In this document: positions 46,981 through 55,339 of the stretch, in pieces
Numbering within the stretch: position 1 is the first letter of the stretch
Layout of the letters: the number at the start of each line of letters is the position of its first letter
Source of the DNA: JBBRHQ01 sp963738305
Lineage (GTDB): Bacteria > Actinomycetota > Thermoleophilia > Solirubrobacterales > 70-9
Assembly (NCBI GenBank): GCA_963738305.1
Contig: CAVTVU010000011.1
Coordinates: 1 to 64,000, forward strand
Direction of reading: 5' to 3'
DNA: 64,000 nucleotides
Position numbers and translations under genes: made by a program
The notes under the pieces: generated by a model
Database searches by the model: none
What the model was told of the DNA's origin: nothing
Seen by the model: only the letters and a program-made list of their open reading frames with translations

Positions 46981-48374
46981 GAGTCGTCTTCCTCTTCTGG
47001 GGACTGGGCCTTGCGCTTCGAATAGTCGGCGATGTTCCGCTGGTCGTTGTCCGAGACCGCCAGCGACCCCGGCGGCACGTCGGAGCGGATGACAGCGCCG
47101 GCGCCAGTGTAAGCGCCTTCGCCGATGTCAACAGGCGCGACCATCATCGTGTCGACGCCGATCCGCACGTGGTCCCCGATCACCGTCCGGTGCTTGCGGG
47201 AGCCGTCGTAGTTTGCGGTGATCGCCCCGGCGCCGAGGTTTGAATCGGCGCCGATCGTAGTGTCGCCGACGTAGGAGAGGTGCGGGACCTTGGAGCGCTC
47301 GCCGATCTCGGAATTCTTGATCTCGACGAAGGACCCCGCCTTGGCACCGGCGCCCAGCCGGGTTGCCGGGCGCAGATAGGCGAAGGGCCCGATCGTGCAG
47401 CCGTCGAGGACCTCGCACTCGACGAGGTAGGAGTGCGGAACGCTGACCTTCCGGCCGAGCGTGGTGTCGATCAGGGTCGCGTGCGGGCCGACGACCGAGC
47501 CGGCTCCGACCTCGGTGCGACCCCGCAGCGAGGTGCCAGGCTCGAGCCGGACGTCGGCGTCGATCGAGACGTCGGCGTCGACCCAGGTAGAGGTGGGATC
47601 GACCACGGTGACACCCGCCATCATGTGGCGCTCGAGGATCTGGGACCGCGCCTTCGCCTCGGCGATCGCGAGGTCTGCCCGGTTGTTGACGCCGAGGGTG
47701 ACGGCGTCGTCGGAGGCGAGGTGCGCGGCCACCTTGAGGCCCTCCGCCCGGATCAGGGGCAACACGTCGCCGAGGTAGTACTCGCCCTGGGCGTTGTCGT
47801 TGCCGATCCGGGCCAGCGCCTCGGCCAGCGGAGCGGCGGCGAACGCATAGGTGCCGGTGTTGATCTCCTTGATTCCCAGCTCCTCAGCGGTCGCGTCGCC
47901 GGGCTCCTTGGCCTCGGCGATCCGAGCCAGCTCGCCACGATCGTCGCGGACGATCCGCCCGTAGCTGCCGGGGTTTTCGAGGACGGTGGTCATCACGGTT
48001 GCCGCGGCGCCCTCCTCCTCGTGGGCCGAGAGCAGGGCCGAGACGACCTCGGCTGAGATCAGCGGGTGGTCGCCGGAGAGCACCACCACCGTGTCCGAGG
48101 CTCCGATCAGCTCGGCAGCGGCCCTGACCGCGCCACCGGTGCCGTCGGCCTGCGGTTGGACCACGGTCTCGATTCCCTCGGGCAGGGCTTCGGAGATGTC
48201 GAGGCCCGGTGAGACGATCACGGCAATCCGCCCGGCCCCTGCCTCCCGCGCTGCGAGGACGGGCCAGGAGACGAGTGGCCGGCCGCAGACCGGATGCAGG
48301 ACCTTGGGCACCGAGGAACGCATCCGCGTCCCCTCGCCGGCGGACATGACGAGGACGGTGGGAGCCTTGCTCAC
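46977..48374 (-). CDS. glmU: bifunctional UDP-GlcNAc pyrophosphorylase / GlcN-1-P acetyltransferase
   Basis: 465 residues. The uridyltransferase domain opens with VLVMSAGEGTRMRSSVPKVL H, with ADGTGGAVRAAAELIG and VVLSGDHPLISAEVVSALL. The C-terminal left-handed beta-helix has hexapeptide repeats (TWVDADVSIDADVRLEPGTS) and the acetyltransferase motif YVGDTTIGADSNLGAGAITA NYDGSRKH. It makes UDP-GlcNAc for peptidoglycan. The first motif has Ser where Ala is usual (SAGEGTRM), a mild change. Operon with prs, the canonical Gram-positive pair. Confidence 0.97.
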   Translation of the reverse strand: MSKAPTVLVMSAGEGTRMRSSVPKVLHPVCGRPLVSWPVLAAREAGAGRIAVIVSPGLDISEALPEGIETVVQPQADGTGGAVRAAAELIGASDTVVVLSGDHPLISAEVVSALLSAHEEEGAAATVMTTVLENPGSYGRIVRDDRGELARIAEAKEPGDATAEELGIKEINTGTYAFAAAPLAEALARIGNDNAQGEYYLGDVLPLIRAEGLKVAAHLASDDAVTLGVNNRADLAIAEAKARSQILERHMMAGVTVVDPTSTWVDADVSIDADVRLEPGTSLRGRTEVGAGSVVGPHATLIDTTLGRKVSVPHSYLVECEVLDGCTIGPFAYLRPATRLGAGAKAGSFVEIKNSEIGERSKVPHLSYVGDTTIGADSNLGAGAITANYDGSRKHRTVIGDHVRIGVDTMMVAPVDIGEGAYTGAGAVIRSDVPPGSLAVSDNDQRNIADYSKRKAQSPEEEDDS

Positions 48375-48420
48375 CTGCGAATCGTAGACCGGACCGCCGG
48401 GCTGAGCAGGATGGAGGCCC

Positions 48421-48918
48421 TCAGTGGACCGCTGCCTTCAGCCCGATCATGACCAGCCCGAGGCCGGCGCTGATCGCGGTGAGGACGACCGTGCCGAGGA
48501 TCCCGGCCCGGCGACGGCGAGCGGTGACGAAGCCGAATGCGGTGAGGAGGGCGACCCCGACCAAGAGGGCCAGGTTGTCCGCGTGGTCCTCGGAGAGGAT
48601 CCCCAGGGGCTCGGCCAGCAGGACCAGGGCCGGCGGCAGCGCCCCGAGCACCAGCGGCATCTGGCGGTACAGCGCTTCGCGGACGTCCGCGGCGCTGATC
48701 GGCTCGCGGTCGACGACTCCCGCGGCGAGGATGTGCGCGTAGCCGTGGGCGAGCCAGAAGATCACGGCGCTGCCGAGTACCGCGAGGAACGTGGCGACTC
48801 CCCCCACCTTGGGCTGCTCGCTGAAGGCCCCGATCAGCGCCGTCGCCAGGATGATCCCGTAGATCACCCCGGCGAGATCGAGGCGGGCGAGGTCGCGCTT
48901 GCGGACGCTCATCTCCAT
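48421..48918 (-). CDS. four-helix membrane protein, VIT/DUF-like
   Basis: 165 residues from the ATG at 48918 (MEMSVRKRDLARLDLAGVIY). Hydrophobic segments LAGVIYGIILATALIGAF, ATFLAVLGSAVIFWLAHGYA, LVLGALPPALVLLAEPLGIL, LALLVGVALLTAFGFVTA, ILGTVVLTAISAGLGLVMIG. The HGYAHILAAG segment, with two His in a helix, resembles small uncharacterised membrane proteins of actinobacteria; metal binding is only a guess. Separate from glmU by 46 bp on the same strand. A longer open frame upstream crosses the palindrome at 48958 and is rejected. Confidence 0.68.
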   Translation of the reverse strand: MEMSVRKRDLARLDLAGVIYGIILATALIGAFSEQPKVGGVATFLAVLGSAVIFWLAHGYAHILAAGVVDREPISAADVREALYRQMPLVLGALPPALVLLAEPLGILSEDHADNLALLVGVALLTAFGFVTARRRRAGILGTVVLTAISAGLGLVMIGLKAAVH

Positions 48919-48957
48919 CGCGCCGACTCTAGAGGCGCTTCCGGCCACCCAACACGG

Positions 48958-49006
48958 GCCGAACGAGCCCTTCCGTGCCCTATAGACGCATAACCTTGCG
49001 TTCGGC
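48958..49006. repeat. dispersed palindrome, family 2, copy C
   Basis: A 49-nt unit bounded by GCCGAAC (48958-48964) and GTTCGGC (49000-49006), with CTATAGACGCATAACCTTGC before the right end. Same length and termini as copy B at 27153-27201, where the corresponding stretch is CTATGGGACGCTAAGGTTGC. It lies between the membrane protein gene and tRNA-Gln. Confidence 0.62.
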
Positions 49007-49044
49007 CTGCCGGAGCCCGGTTGGCGGCTATGGTCGGAGCGCGC

Positions 49045-49116
49045 TCCGGGGTGGTGTAGTCGGTAGCACACCTGGTTTTGGTCCAGGCAGCGGGCGTTCG
49101 AATCGTCCCCCCGGAA
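49045..49116 (+). tRNA. tRNA-Gln (TTG)
   Basis: Acceptor TCCGGGG pairs with CCCCGGA. Anticodon stem CCTGG/CCAGG closes loop TTTTGGT (anticodon TTG). T-arm GGGCG-TTCGAAT-CGTCC, with one G-T pair. Discriminator A; CCA not encoded. Confidence 0.92.
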
Positions 49117-49223
49117 TTTTCGCGCCGATCGGCCGGAGAAAACCGATCGGCGCTATTGTCCGGCGGGCAGGAGAGGACAGTCGCACGGGCCCATCAGGGA
49201 GGGTCCTCTACAGACGGAGAGAG

Positions 49224-51440
49224 ATGCGCAAGCTCATCGCAGTTTCGGTCGTCTTCGCCGGGCTGGTCTTTGCCCCGGCCGCCAATGCCACCATCGACAG
49301 CGTCTTCAACGGCGATGTCAGCTGCACCGTCCAGGGGGACGGGGTCCGCTTCTGCAGCAACACCGACCCGAGCCCGCGCAGCACGACGAAAACCTTCGAC
49401 GGCGTCCCGATCGACGTCAACGTCGCCTTCCCGAAGGCGCCGGACTCCGGACCCGACGGCAACTACCCGCTGATCATGATGTTCCACGGCTACGGCGGCT
49501 CCAAGATCGGCCTCTCCGGCATGCACCGCTGGCTCGACCGCGGCTATGCGACCTTCAGCATGACCGACCGCGGCTTCCACGAGTCCTGCGGCAACGCCGC
49601 CTCGGTCGCCGCTGACCCGACCGGCTGCGATAAGGGCTACATCCGACTGATGGACGACCGCTACGAGGTCCGCGACGCGCAGGACTTCGCCGGCAAGCTG
49701 GCCGACCAGGGGCTCGTCTCCCCGACGAAGATCGGCGCCACCGGCGGCTCCTACGGCGGCGGCATGTCGATGGCGCTGGCGGCGCTCAAGGACCGCCAGA
49801 TGATGCCCGACGGCAGCCTCGTCCCCTGGAAGAGCCCCGACGGCACCCCGATGTCGCTTGCCGCCGCCACGCCCGAGGTCCCCTGGACCGACCTCTCCTA
49901 CTCGCTGACCCCCAACGGCAGCACACTCGACTACGTCGCAGACGCCTCCTACAGCGGCCGCCTTGGGATTTACAAGCAATCGTTCGTCGGCGGCCTTTAC
50001 CTGGTCGGCTGCTTCGTGAGCGGGATCTGCTCACCGACCGCACCCGATCCCAACGCCGATCCCGACGCCGACCTCACCGCCTGGAACAAGCGCCTCAACG
50101 AGGGCGAGCCCTATGACGGAGACGCCGAGGTTGCCTCAATCCTCGATGAGATCAAGCAGCACCACTCCTCCTACTACATCGACCACTCCGAGGCCCCGGC
50201 GCCGCTGTTGATCTCCAACGGCTGGACCGACGATCTGTTCCCCGCCGACGAGGCGATCCGCTTCTACAACCGGACAAAGAGCGAGTACCCCGACGCCCCA
50301 GTCTCGCTCTTCTTCATGGACTACGGCCACATGCGGGGCCAGAACAAGGGCAACGACATCGCGCTCTTGGCGGCTCGCGAGGAGAAGTGGTTCGACTACT
50401 ACGTCAAGGGCAACGGCACCGGCAGCGGTGGCGCCCTCCCCTACCAGGGGGTCGAGACCTTGACCCAGACCTGCCCCAGCTCAAGCCCATCCGGCGGTCC
50501 CTACCTCGCCAAGGACTGGGCCCACGTCTCCAAGGGAGAGGTCCGCTACGCATCGAAGGCGGCGAAGACGATCGACCCGACCGCCGGTGATCCGGCGATC
50601 GGCGCCACCTTCGATCCGGTCAGCGGCCCCGGCGCCTGCGCGCAGGCCTCGGGCGCCGATCAGACCGGCACCGCCACCTATCGCCTGCCAGCCGCGAGCC
50701 GATCCGGCTACACGTTGATGGGCTCGCCCACCGTGGTCGCCGATTTCAAGCTCACCGACGCGAACTCCCAGGTCGCCGCCCGCCTCCTCGATGTCGGCCC
50801 CGACGGCAAGGAGACCCTGGTCGGCCGCGGGCTCTGGCGGCCAAAGACCAATCCCGGATTCGTCAAGCAGGTCTTCCAGCTCCACCCCAACGGCTGGCAC
50901 TTCGCGGCTGGGCACGTCGCCAAGCTCGAGCTGCTGCCCAACGACGCCCCGTACGGCCGGGTCTCAAACGACCAGCAGCCCGTGCAGGTGAGGAACCTCC
51001 ACCTGACCCTTCCGGTCCTGGAGAAGCCGGGTTCGGTAGGCGGCGTGGTCAGGGCCAAGTCCCCGAAGCTCCTCCCCAAGGGCGACGAACTGGCTCCCGG
51101 CTTCGCCAACTTCGGCAAGGTCCGCGCCCATCTCAACGGCAAGCTAGACGTCCGCGGCAAGCGACTCCTGGCCGAGGTCAGCTGCCCAACGGGCTGGGCC
51201 TTCTGCCGCAAGGGCAAGATCACCGTTCGCGGAGCGCCGAGGCACGGCAGGGCGGGGCGCGGGCTGATCGCCCACGGCACCTTCAGCTCCGAAGGCGGTA
51301 AGACCAAGTCGTTGCGCCTGAAGATGAACCGCAGGGGCCGCCGCTACTTCAAGCACCACGACCGCCTGCGGGTCAGGGTCAGGGTCTCGACCGCGGAGTC
51401 GGTCGGCGCGGCCACCAAGACGACGAGCGCGAGCGGCTAG
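49224..51440 (+). CDS. secreted CocE/X-Pro dipeptidyl-peptidase-like serine hydrolase
   Basis: 738 residues. Signal peptide MRKLIAVSVVFAGLVFAPAA NA, then an alpha/beta-hydrolase domain: LIMMFHGYGGSKIGLSG (oxyanion region), nucleophile in ATGGSYGGGMSMALA (Ser ~175), acid in SNGWTDDLFPADEA (~335) and His in FMDYGHMRGQ (~369). An X-Pro-peptidase C-terminal jelly-roll-like domain follows, then a basic module (EVSCPTGWAFCRKGKITVRG, KSLRLKMNRRGRRYFKHHDR). It probably cleaves peptides or acyl esters outside the cell. ATG with GGAGAG upstream. Its stop overlaps that of the convergent PucR gene by 4 nt. Confidence 0.83.
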   Translation: MRKLIAVSVVFAGLVFAPAANATIDSVFNGDVSCTVQGDGVRFCSNTDPSPRSTTKTFDGVPIDVNVAFPKAPDSGPDGNYPLIMMFHGYGGSKIGLSGMHRWLDRGYATFSMTDRGFHESCGNAASVAADPTGCDKGYIRLMDDRYEVRDAQDFAGKLADQGLVSPTKIGATGGSYGGGMSMALAALKDRQMMPDGSLVPWKSPDGTPMSLAAATPEVPWTDLSYSLTPNGSTLDYVADASYSGRLGIYKQSFVGGLYLVGCFVSGICSPTAPDPNADPDADLTAWNKRLNEGEPYDGDAEVASILDEIKQHHSSYYIDHSEAPAPLLISNGWTDDLFPADEAIRFYNRTKSEYPDAPVSLFFMDYGHMRGQNKGNDIALLAAREEKWFDYYVKGNGTGSGGALPYQGVETLTQTCPSSSPSGGPYLAKDWAHVSKGEVRYASKAAKTIDPTAGDPAIGATFDPVSGPGACAQASGADQTGTATYRLPAASRSGYTLMGSPTVVADFKLTDANSQVAARLLDVGPDGKETLVGRGLWRPKTNPGFVKQVFQLHPNGWHFAAGHVAKLELLPNDAPYGRVSNDQQPVQVRNLHLTLPVLEKPGSVGGVVRAKSPKLLPKGDELAPGFANFGKVRAHLNGKLDVRGKRLLAEVSCPTGWAFCRKGKITVRGAPRHGRAGRGLIAHGTFSSEGGKTKSLRLKMNRRGRRYFKHHDRLRVRVRVSTAESVGAATKTTSASG

Positions 51441-52669
51441 ACGGGCGGCACCTTGCCGGCCTCTGCGCCCGGCTCGAGCGCCGGGCCGCGCGCCGAGGGG
51501 ATGCCGAGGACGCGCATCGCCTTGAGGCCGAGGCCGAGCTTCTCGCGGCCGGCCGTGGCCGAGACGTCGTGCCCGCATAGCTCCTTGGCCCTCTCCAGCC
51601 GATAGCGGATCGTGTGGCGGTGGGTGAAGAGCTGTTTGGCCGTGGCTGCCACGTTGCCGTCGTTCTCCAGGTAGGTCTCGACCGTGAGCACCAGCTCCGT
51701 CTCGTACTGATCATCGTAGGCGGCGAGCGGCTCGATCGTCTCTGCGTAGAAGCGCTCCAGCTCGCCCGGGTCCTCGCTCATCGCCGGCAGCAGCAGCCGG
51801 TAGGCGCCGGTGTCCTCGAAGGCGAGCAGCGAGCGCCCCTCGGCCTCGCCGACGTTGACGGCCAGCCGCGCCTCGTTGCCGGCCCGGTAGAGGTCGACGG
51901 GGTCGGCAGCGCGGCGGCTGTGTCCAATCGTCGAGTGGAATGCCGAGAGGCTCTCGGACAGCTCCCTCTCAAGCGCCGCGGCTGCACGACCCAGGCGCTC
52001 CTCCTCGGCGGCTGGGACGATCACCGCGACAACCGCAGCCTCGGCCTCCTCGAGCGCCGCCAGCGACCCCGGCGCCGCGGAGCGCAGCGAGCGCATCGCC
52101 AGCGTCAGGACGCGCGCCCTCCACTCGTCGGTCTGGGGTGCCCGCGGCGCGGCCCGCAGCATCAGCACGCCGGCCCCCTTCTGGAGGTCGGAGCCGAGTT
52201 CGGCCCCCCGGGCGCAGATGTCGCCGCGGTCGGTGACCTCGCGCGAGAGCACGGCGCGCACGAAGCCGGCCGCCGCCTCCTCGCTCTCCCACTCGGGTGA
52301 GCGGGCCCGTTCCAGCTCGAGGGCGAGCAGGGTGGTCACCATCCGCGCAATCGCCGCGTCCGGCTCGGCCTTGCTGCGATAGCGCAGCTCCCCGACCGGG
52401 GCGTCGGCGACCCGCAGGACGACCGAGACGACGCCTTCGCCGGCGGCGAGCAGCCGCTGCTCCTGGTCGGGCGACGCGCCCGCGACCGCGAGCACCGCGC
52501 TGGAGCGGTCGATCAGGGCGATGCTGGCGTCCAGCACCCTGGCCGCGGCCCGGGCCACAGCCGGCAGGCCGGCACCCGACTCGACCGCCTCGGCCAGCGC
52601 CTCGAGCGTGCCGGTTCCGCCGTTCCTCGCGGTGCTTGCAGGGGTTTTCTTCGTCTTTTCGGTTGCCAC
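51437..52669 (-). CDS. PucR/CdaR-family transcriptional regulator
   Basis: 410 residues. A GAF-like N-terminal sensing part (EALAEAVESGAGLPAVARAA, ALIDRSSAVLAVAGASPDQE) and a GGDEF-like middle (SRRAADPVDLYRAGNEARLA) precede the PucR C-terminal HTH_30: ELVLTVETYLENDGNVAATA, KQLFTHRHTIRYRLERAKEL. Family members respond to purine or sugar-acid metabolites; the ligand here is unknown. It is convergent with the secreted hydrolase and not obviously linked to neighbouring genes. A short Pro-rich tail (ALEPGAEAGKVPPV) follows the helix-turn-helix. Confidence 0.87.
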   Translation of the reverse strand: MATEKTKKTPASTARNGGTGTLEALAEAVESGAGLPAVARAAARVLDASIALIDRSSAVLAVAGASPDQEQRLLAAGEGVVSVVLRVADAPVGELRYRSKAEPDAAIARMVTTLLALELERARSPEWESEEAAAGFVRAVLSREVTDRGDICARGAELGSDLQKGAGVLMLRAAPRAPQTDEWRARVLTLAMRSLRSAAPGSLAALEEAEAAVVAVIVPAAEEERLGRAAAALERELSESLSAFHSTIGHSRRAADPVDLYRAGNEARLAVNVGEAEGRSLLAFEDTGAYRLLLPAMSEDPGELERFYAETIEPLAAYDDQYETELVLTVETYLENDGNVAATAKQLFTHRHTIRYRLERAKELCGHDVSATAGREKLGLGLKAMRVLGIPSARGPALEPGAEAGKVPPV

Positions 52670-52725
52670 GCCCAGCGATTATCCCGGCCGCGCCCAACCG
52701 GCGCCGGCCGGTCGGGGGTGCCCGC

Positions 52726-52971
52726 TCAGCCCTGGCTGAAGAGGTCGGTGATCTCGTTGTAGTTGACGACGATCAGCACCCCGAGCCCGACGCCGATCGA
52801 GACCAGGATCAGCAGCACGAAGAGCGAGAGGAAGCCGGCGGCGATCTTCTCCCAGACCCGGCCGTAGGAGCTCAGCGCGGGGACCAGGATCAGGGTGACG
52901 AACGCGACCAGGCTGATCAGCCCGGCGGCGCCGAAGATCAGGTACTCGTTGCCGATCCTGGCCAGCGGCAC
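52726..52971 (-). CDS. small two-helix membrane protein
   Basis: 81 residues with two clear membrane helices (IFGAAGLISLVAFVTLILVP and FLSLFVLLILVSIGVGLGVL IVV) and a short loop SSYGRVWEK between. No family recognised; similar proteins accompany lipid-phosphatase genes in related genomes (weak recollection). It starts 4 nt after the DedA-PAP2 stop, so it is co-transcribed. Confidence 0.65.
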   Translation of the reverse strand: MPLARIGNEYLIFGAAGLISLVAFVTLILVPALSSYGRVWEKIAAGFLSLFVLLILVSIGVGLGVLIVVNYNEITDLFSQG

Positions 52972-52975
52972 GTGG

Positions 52976-54493
52976 TCAGGGGACCTGGGCTGTGGCTCTT
53001 GGCTCTGATCTCACCTCGGAGGAATTCTGGCGCAACTGGGTGACGATCAGGGCGATCGCGGCGCAGAGGGCGAAGGCCGAGGCCCCCAGGGCCCAGCCGG
53101 CGCTGACATCGCTCAGGTAGTGGACGCCCAAGTACACGCGTGAGAGTCCGACGACGGCCGCCACGCCGACGCCGGCGAGCACGAGGGCGCTTCCCCGCGC
53201 CATCCCCGGCCGTAGCCGCATCACCATCGTCACCGCGAGCCAGACGTAGAAGGTCGAGTACGCGGCGTGGCCGCTGGGGAAGGAGGAGCCGGCCGCGGAG
53301 ACGAGCCCGCCGTCGGGCCGGGGCCGGTCAACGGCGTCCTTGAGCAGGTGCAGTCCGGCGATGACCAGGGCCATCCCGGCGACCAGGATCCAGAACTCCC
53401 ACCAGCGGCGAGCCAGGGCCAGCGCGAGCGCGCAGCCGAAGGCCAGGGTCCAGACCAGCCCCGGCGCGCCGAGATTCGTCACCGCCTTGGCCAGGGTCGT
53501 CAGCCAGGGAGTCCGGATCGACCCGGCGACGTCCTGGGCGGTGAGGTCGCCGGGTGTCGGGCCCGGGTCGTCGCCGACGACCACGGCGTACGCGATCAGG
53601 ACGAAGAGCCCGATGGCGAGCACCGCGAGCGTGCTCGTGAACTCGAGCCCGAAGTTCCCACCAGGCGTCAGCCGGTTCCAGACGAACCGCGCCTGCGGCC
53701 GGAAGCGGCGCCCCAGCGGCGGCAGCCAGGCGGTCGCCCTCTGCCCCTCCATCCACTCGACCGTCCGGCGGCGGTTCTCGGGGACGCGAAGGAAGCGGAA
53801 GGCGACGACCGAGCCGACCGTGATCACGATCAGGGTGCCAAGGATGAACGCGCCCCGCCCCGCGTATTCGGCAGCGCTGTCGATGCTGCGGGAGAAGATG
53901 TAGCCGATCAGGATGTGGGCCGAGGCCCAGATTCCGGTGCCGAGGATGCTGTACGGGACGAAGGCGCGGTAGCGCATGCCGGAGCTGCCGGCGACGAAGG
54001 GCGCCAGGGCCCGCACGAGGCTGATGAAGCGCCCGATCAGGATCGTCTTGCCTCCGTGCCGTTCGAAGTAGTCCTCGACCCTGCTGAAGCGCTCCTCGCT
54101 GATCCCGACGCGGGGACCGTGGCGCAGGACGAATCCCCGTCCGAGGCGGCGGCCGACGAAGAAGCTGGTGGTGTCGCCGAGCCAGGCGGCGAACCAGCCG
54201 ATCGCGATCAGCAGGTAGATGTCGACCGCACCCTGGCCGGCGACCGCGCCGCCGATCAGCATCACCGTCTCGCCGGGCACGACCAGTCCGACGAAGGCGC
54301 CGGTCTCGAGGAAGGCGAGCACGCCGACCAGCAGGTAGGTCCAGGCCCCGAGTGTGTTGGAGACGTCCTCGAGCAGCCCCTGGAGGTTCTCGTGCGGGAC
54401 CAGGCGGCCGACCACGTAGTAGACGGCGATCACCGCGATTGCCACCAGGACGAGGCCTAGGTGCTTGTTGCGCAGCGCCGCCGGGACCCTCAC
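52976..54493 (-). CDS. DedA-PAP2 fusion membrane protein
   Basis: 505 residues from a GTG at 54493, overlapping the ispE stop by 4 nt. The N-terminal ~210 residues are DedA/SNARE-assoc: LAFLETGAFVGLVVPGETVM, SFFVGRRLGRGFVLRHGPRV, GRFISLVRALAPFVAGSSGM. The C-terminal ~220 are a PAP2 phosphatase with all three motifs: KDAVDRPRP, FPSGHAAYSTFY and SRVYLGVHYLSD. DedA proteins translocate lipid carriers such as undecaprenyl phosphate, and PAP2 enzymes dephosphorylate the pyrophosphate form; one chain may do both. The frame runs open upstream through ispE antisense-like text, which is rejected. Confidence 0.87.
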   Translation of the reverse strand: MRVPAALRNKHLGLVLVAIAVIAVYYVVGRLVPHENLQGLLEDVSNTLGAWTYLLVGVLAFLETGAFVGLVVPGETVMLIGGAVAGQGAVDIYLLIAIGWFAAWLGDTTSFFVGRRLGRGFVLRHGPRVGISEERFSRVEDYFERHGGKTILIGRFISLVRALAPFVAGSSGMRYRAFVPYSILGTGIWASAHILIGYIFSRSIDSAAEYAGRGAFILGTLIVITVGSVVAFRFLRVPENRRRTVEWMEGQRATAWLPPLGRRFRPQARFVWNRLTPGGNFGLEFTSTLAVLAIGLFVLIAYAVVVGDDPGPTPGDLTAQDVAGSIRTPWLTTLAKAVTNLGAPGLVWTLAFGCALALALARRWWEFWILVAGMALVIAGLHLLKDAVDRPRPDGGLVSAAGSSFPSGHAAYSTFYVWLAVTMVMRLRPGMARGSALVLAGVGVAAVVGLSRVYLGVHYLSDVSAGWALGASAFALCAAIALIVTQLRQNSSEVRSEPRATAQVP

Positions 54494-55332
54494 GGCGCCG
54501 CCCCCCCTTCGCAGACGATCGCGTCGTCGCGGCCGAGCCGCTCCGCTGCCGCCCGAGCCGCGTGGAGGTCTGTGAAAAGGCCGAAGGCGGTCGGCCCCGA
54601 GCCGCTCATCCCGGCCAGCGGGGCGCCCGCATCGCGCAGGGCCGAGATCGCCTCGCCGATCTCCGGCCGCAGCGCCCGCGCCGCCGCCTCGAGGTCGTTG
54701 GTGAGCAGATCTGAATAGGCCAGAGGCGACCCTCCCGAGCCGGCCGCCTCCAGCAGCTGCGCGGCGAGCGCGTCCAGCTCGGCGTCGCTGCGGGTCAGTC
54801 CCTGGCGATCCGCTTCGGCGTAGACCTCGGCGGTGCCCAGTCCGCCGCCGCCCGGAAGCAATATCAGCGCGTGGGGGCGCGGCTCCGGCAACCGCCTCAC
54901 GCTCTCCCCCGCGCCCTCCACCAGCGCCGTCGCAGGCACCAGCTGAGAGGGAACGTCGGCGCCGACCGCGGCGGCGATCTGAGCAAGCTCGGGCACGTCG
55001 GCCCGGGCCATCCGCAGTACAGCCGCGGCGTCGGCGCTGCCGCCGCCGAGCCCGGCGGCGACGGGGATCCGCTTCTCGATCCTCACGCGCACCGGCGGAT
55101 GCTCCCAGCCTCGCCGGCGCAGCTCCGCCAGGGCGCGAGAGGCGAGGTTCTCGCCCTCCACGCCGGGACACTCCACCTCGTCCGCCTCCGGGGCTGACCC
55201 GATCTCGATCGTGTCGGCCAGGGTGAGGGGCTCGAACAGCGAGCAGATGCGGTGCAGGCCGTCAGCATCACGCCGACCCCCGAGGAAGAGGCAGAGGTTG
55301 AGCTTGGCGGGAGCCAGGATCGTCTCAGTCAT
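54490..55332 (-). CDS. ispE: 4-diphosphocytidyl-2-C-methyl-D-erythritol kinase
   Basis: 280 residues, GHMP kinase of the MEP isoprenoid pathway. It phosphorylates CDP-ME at the 2-hydroxyl. Motifs: ILAPAKLNLCLFLGGRRDAD (motif 1, catalytic Lys), IPVAAGLGGGSADAAAVLRM (ATP loop) and AGMSGSGPTAFGLF (motif 3). ATG at 55332, 7 bp after the rsmA stop. It follows rsmA as in most actinobacteria. The longer open frame upstream overlaps rsmA and is rejected. Confidence 0.94.
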   Translation of the reverse strand: MTETILAPAKLNLCLFLGGRRDADGLHRICSLFEPLTLADTIEIGSAPEADEVECPGVEGENLASRALAELRRRGWEHPPVRVRIEKRIPVAAGLGGGSADAAAVLRMARADVPELAQIAAAVGADVPSQLVPATALVEGAGESVRRLPEPRPHALILLPGGGGLGTAEVYAEADRQGLTRSDAELDALAAQLLEAAGSGGSPLAYSDLLTNDLEAAARALRPEIGEAISALRDAGAPLAGMSGSGPTAFGLFTDLHAARAAAERLGRDDAIVCEGGAAP

Positions 55333-55339
55333 GCGATTC

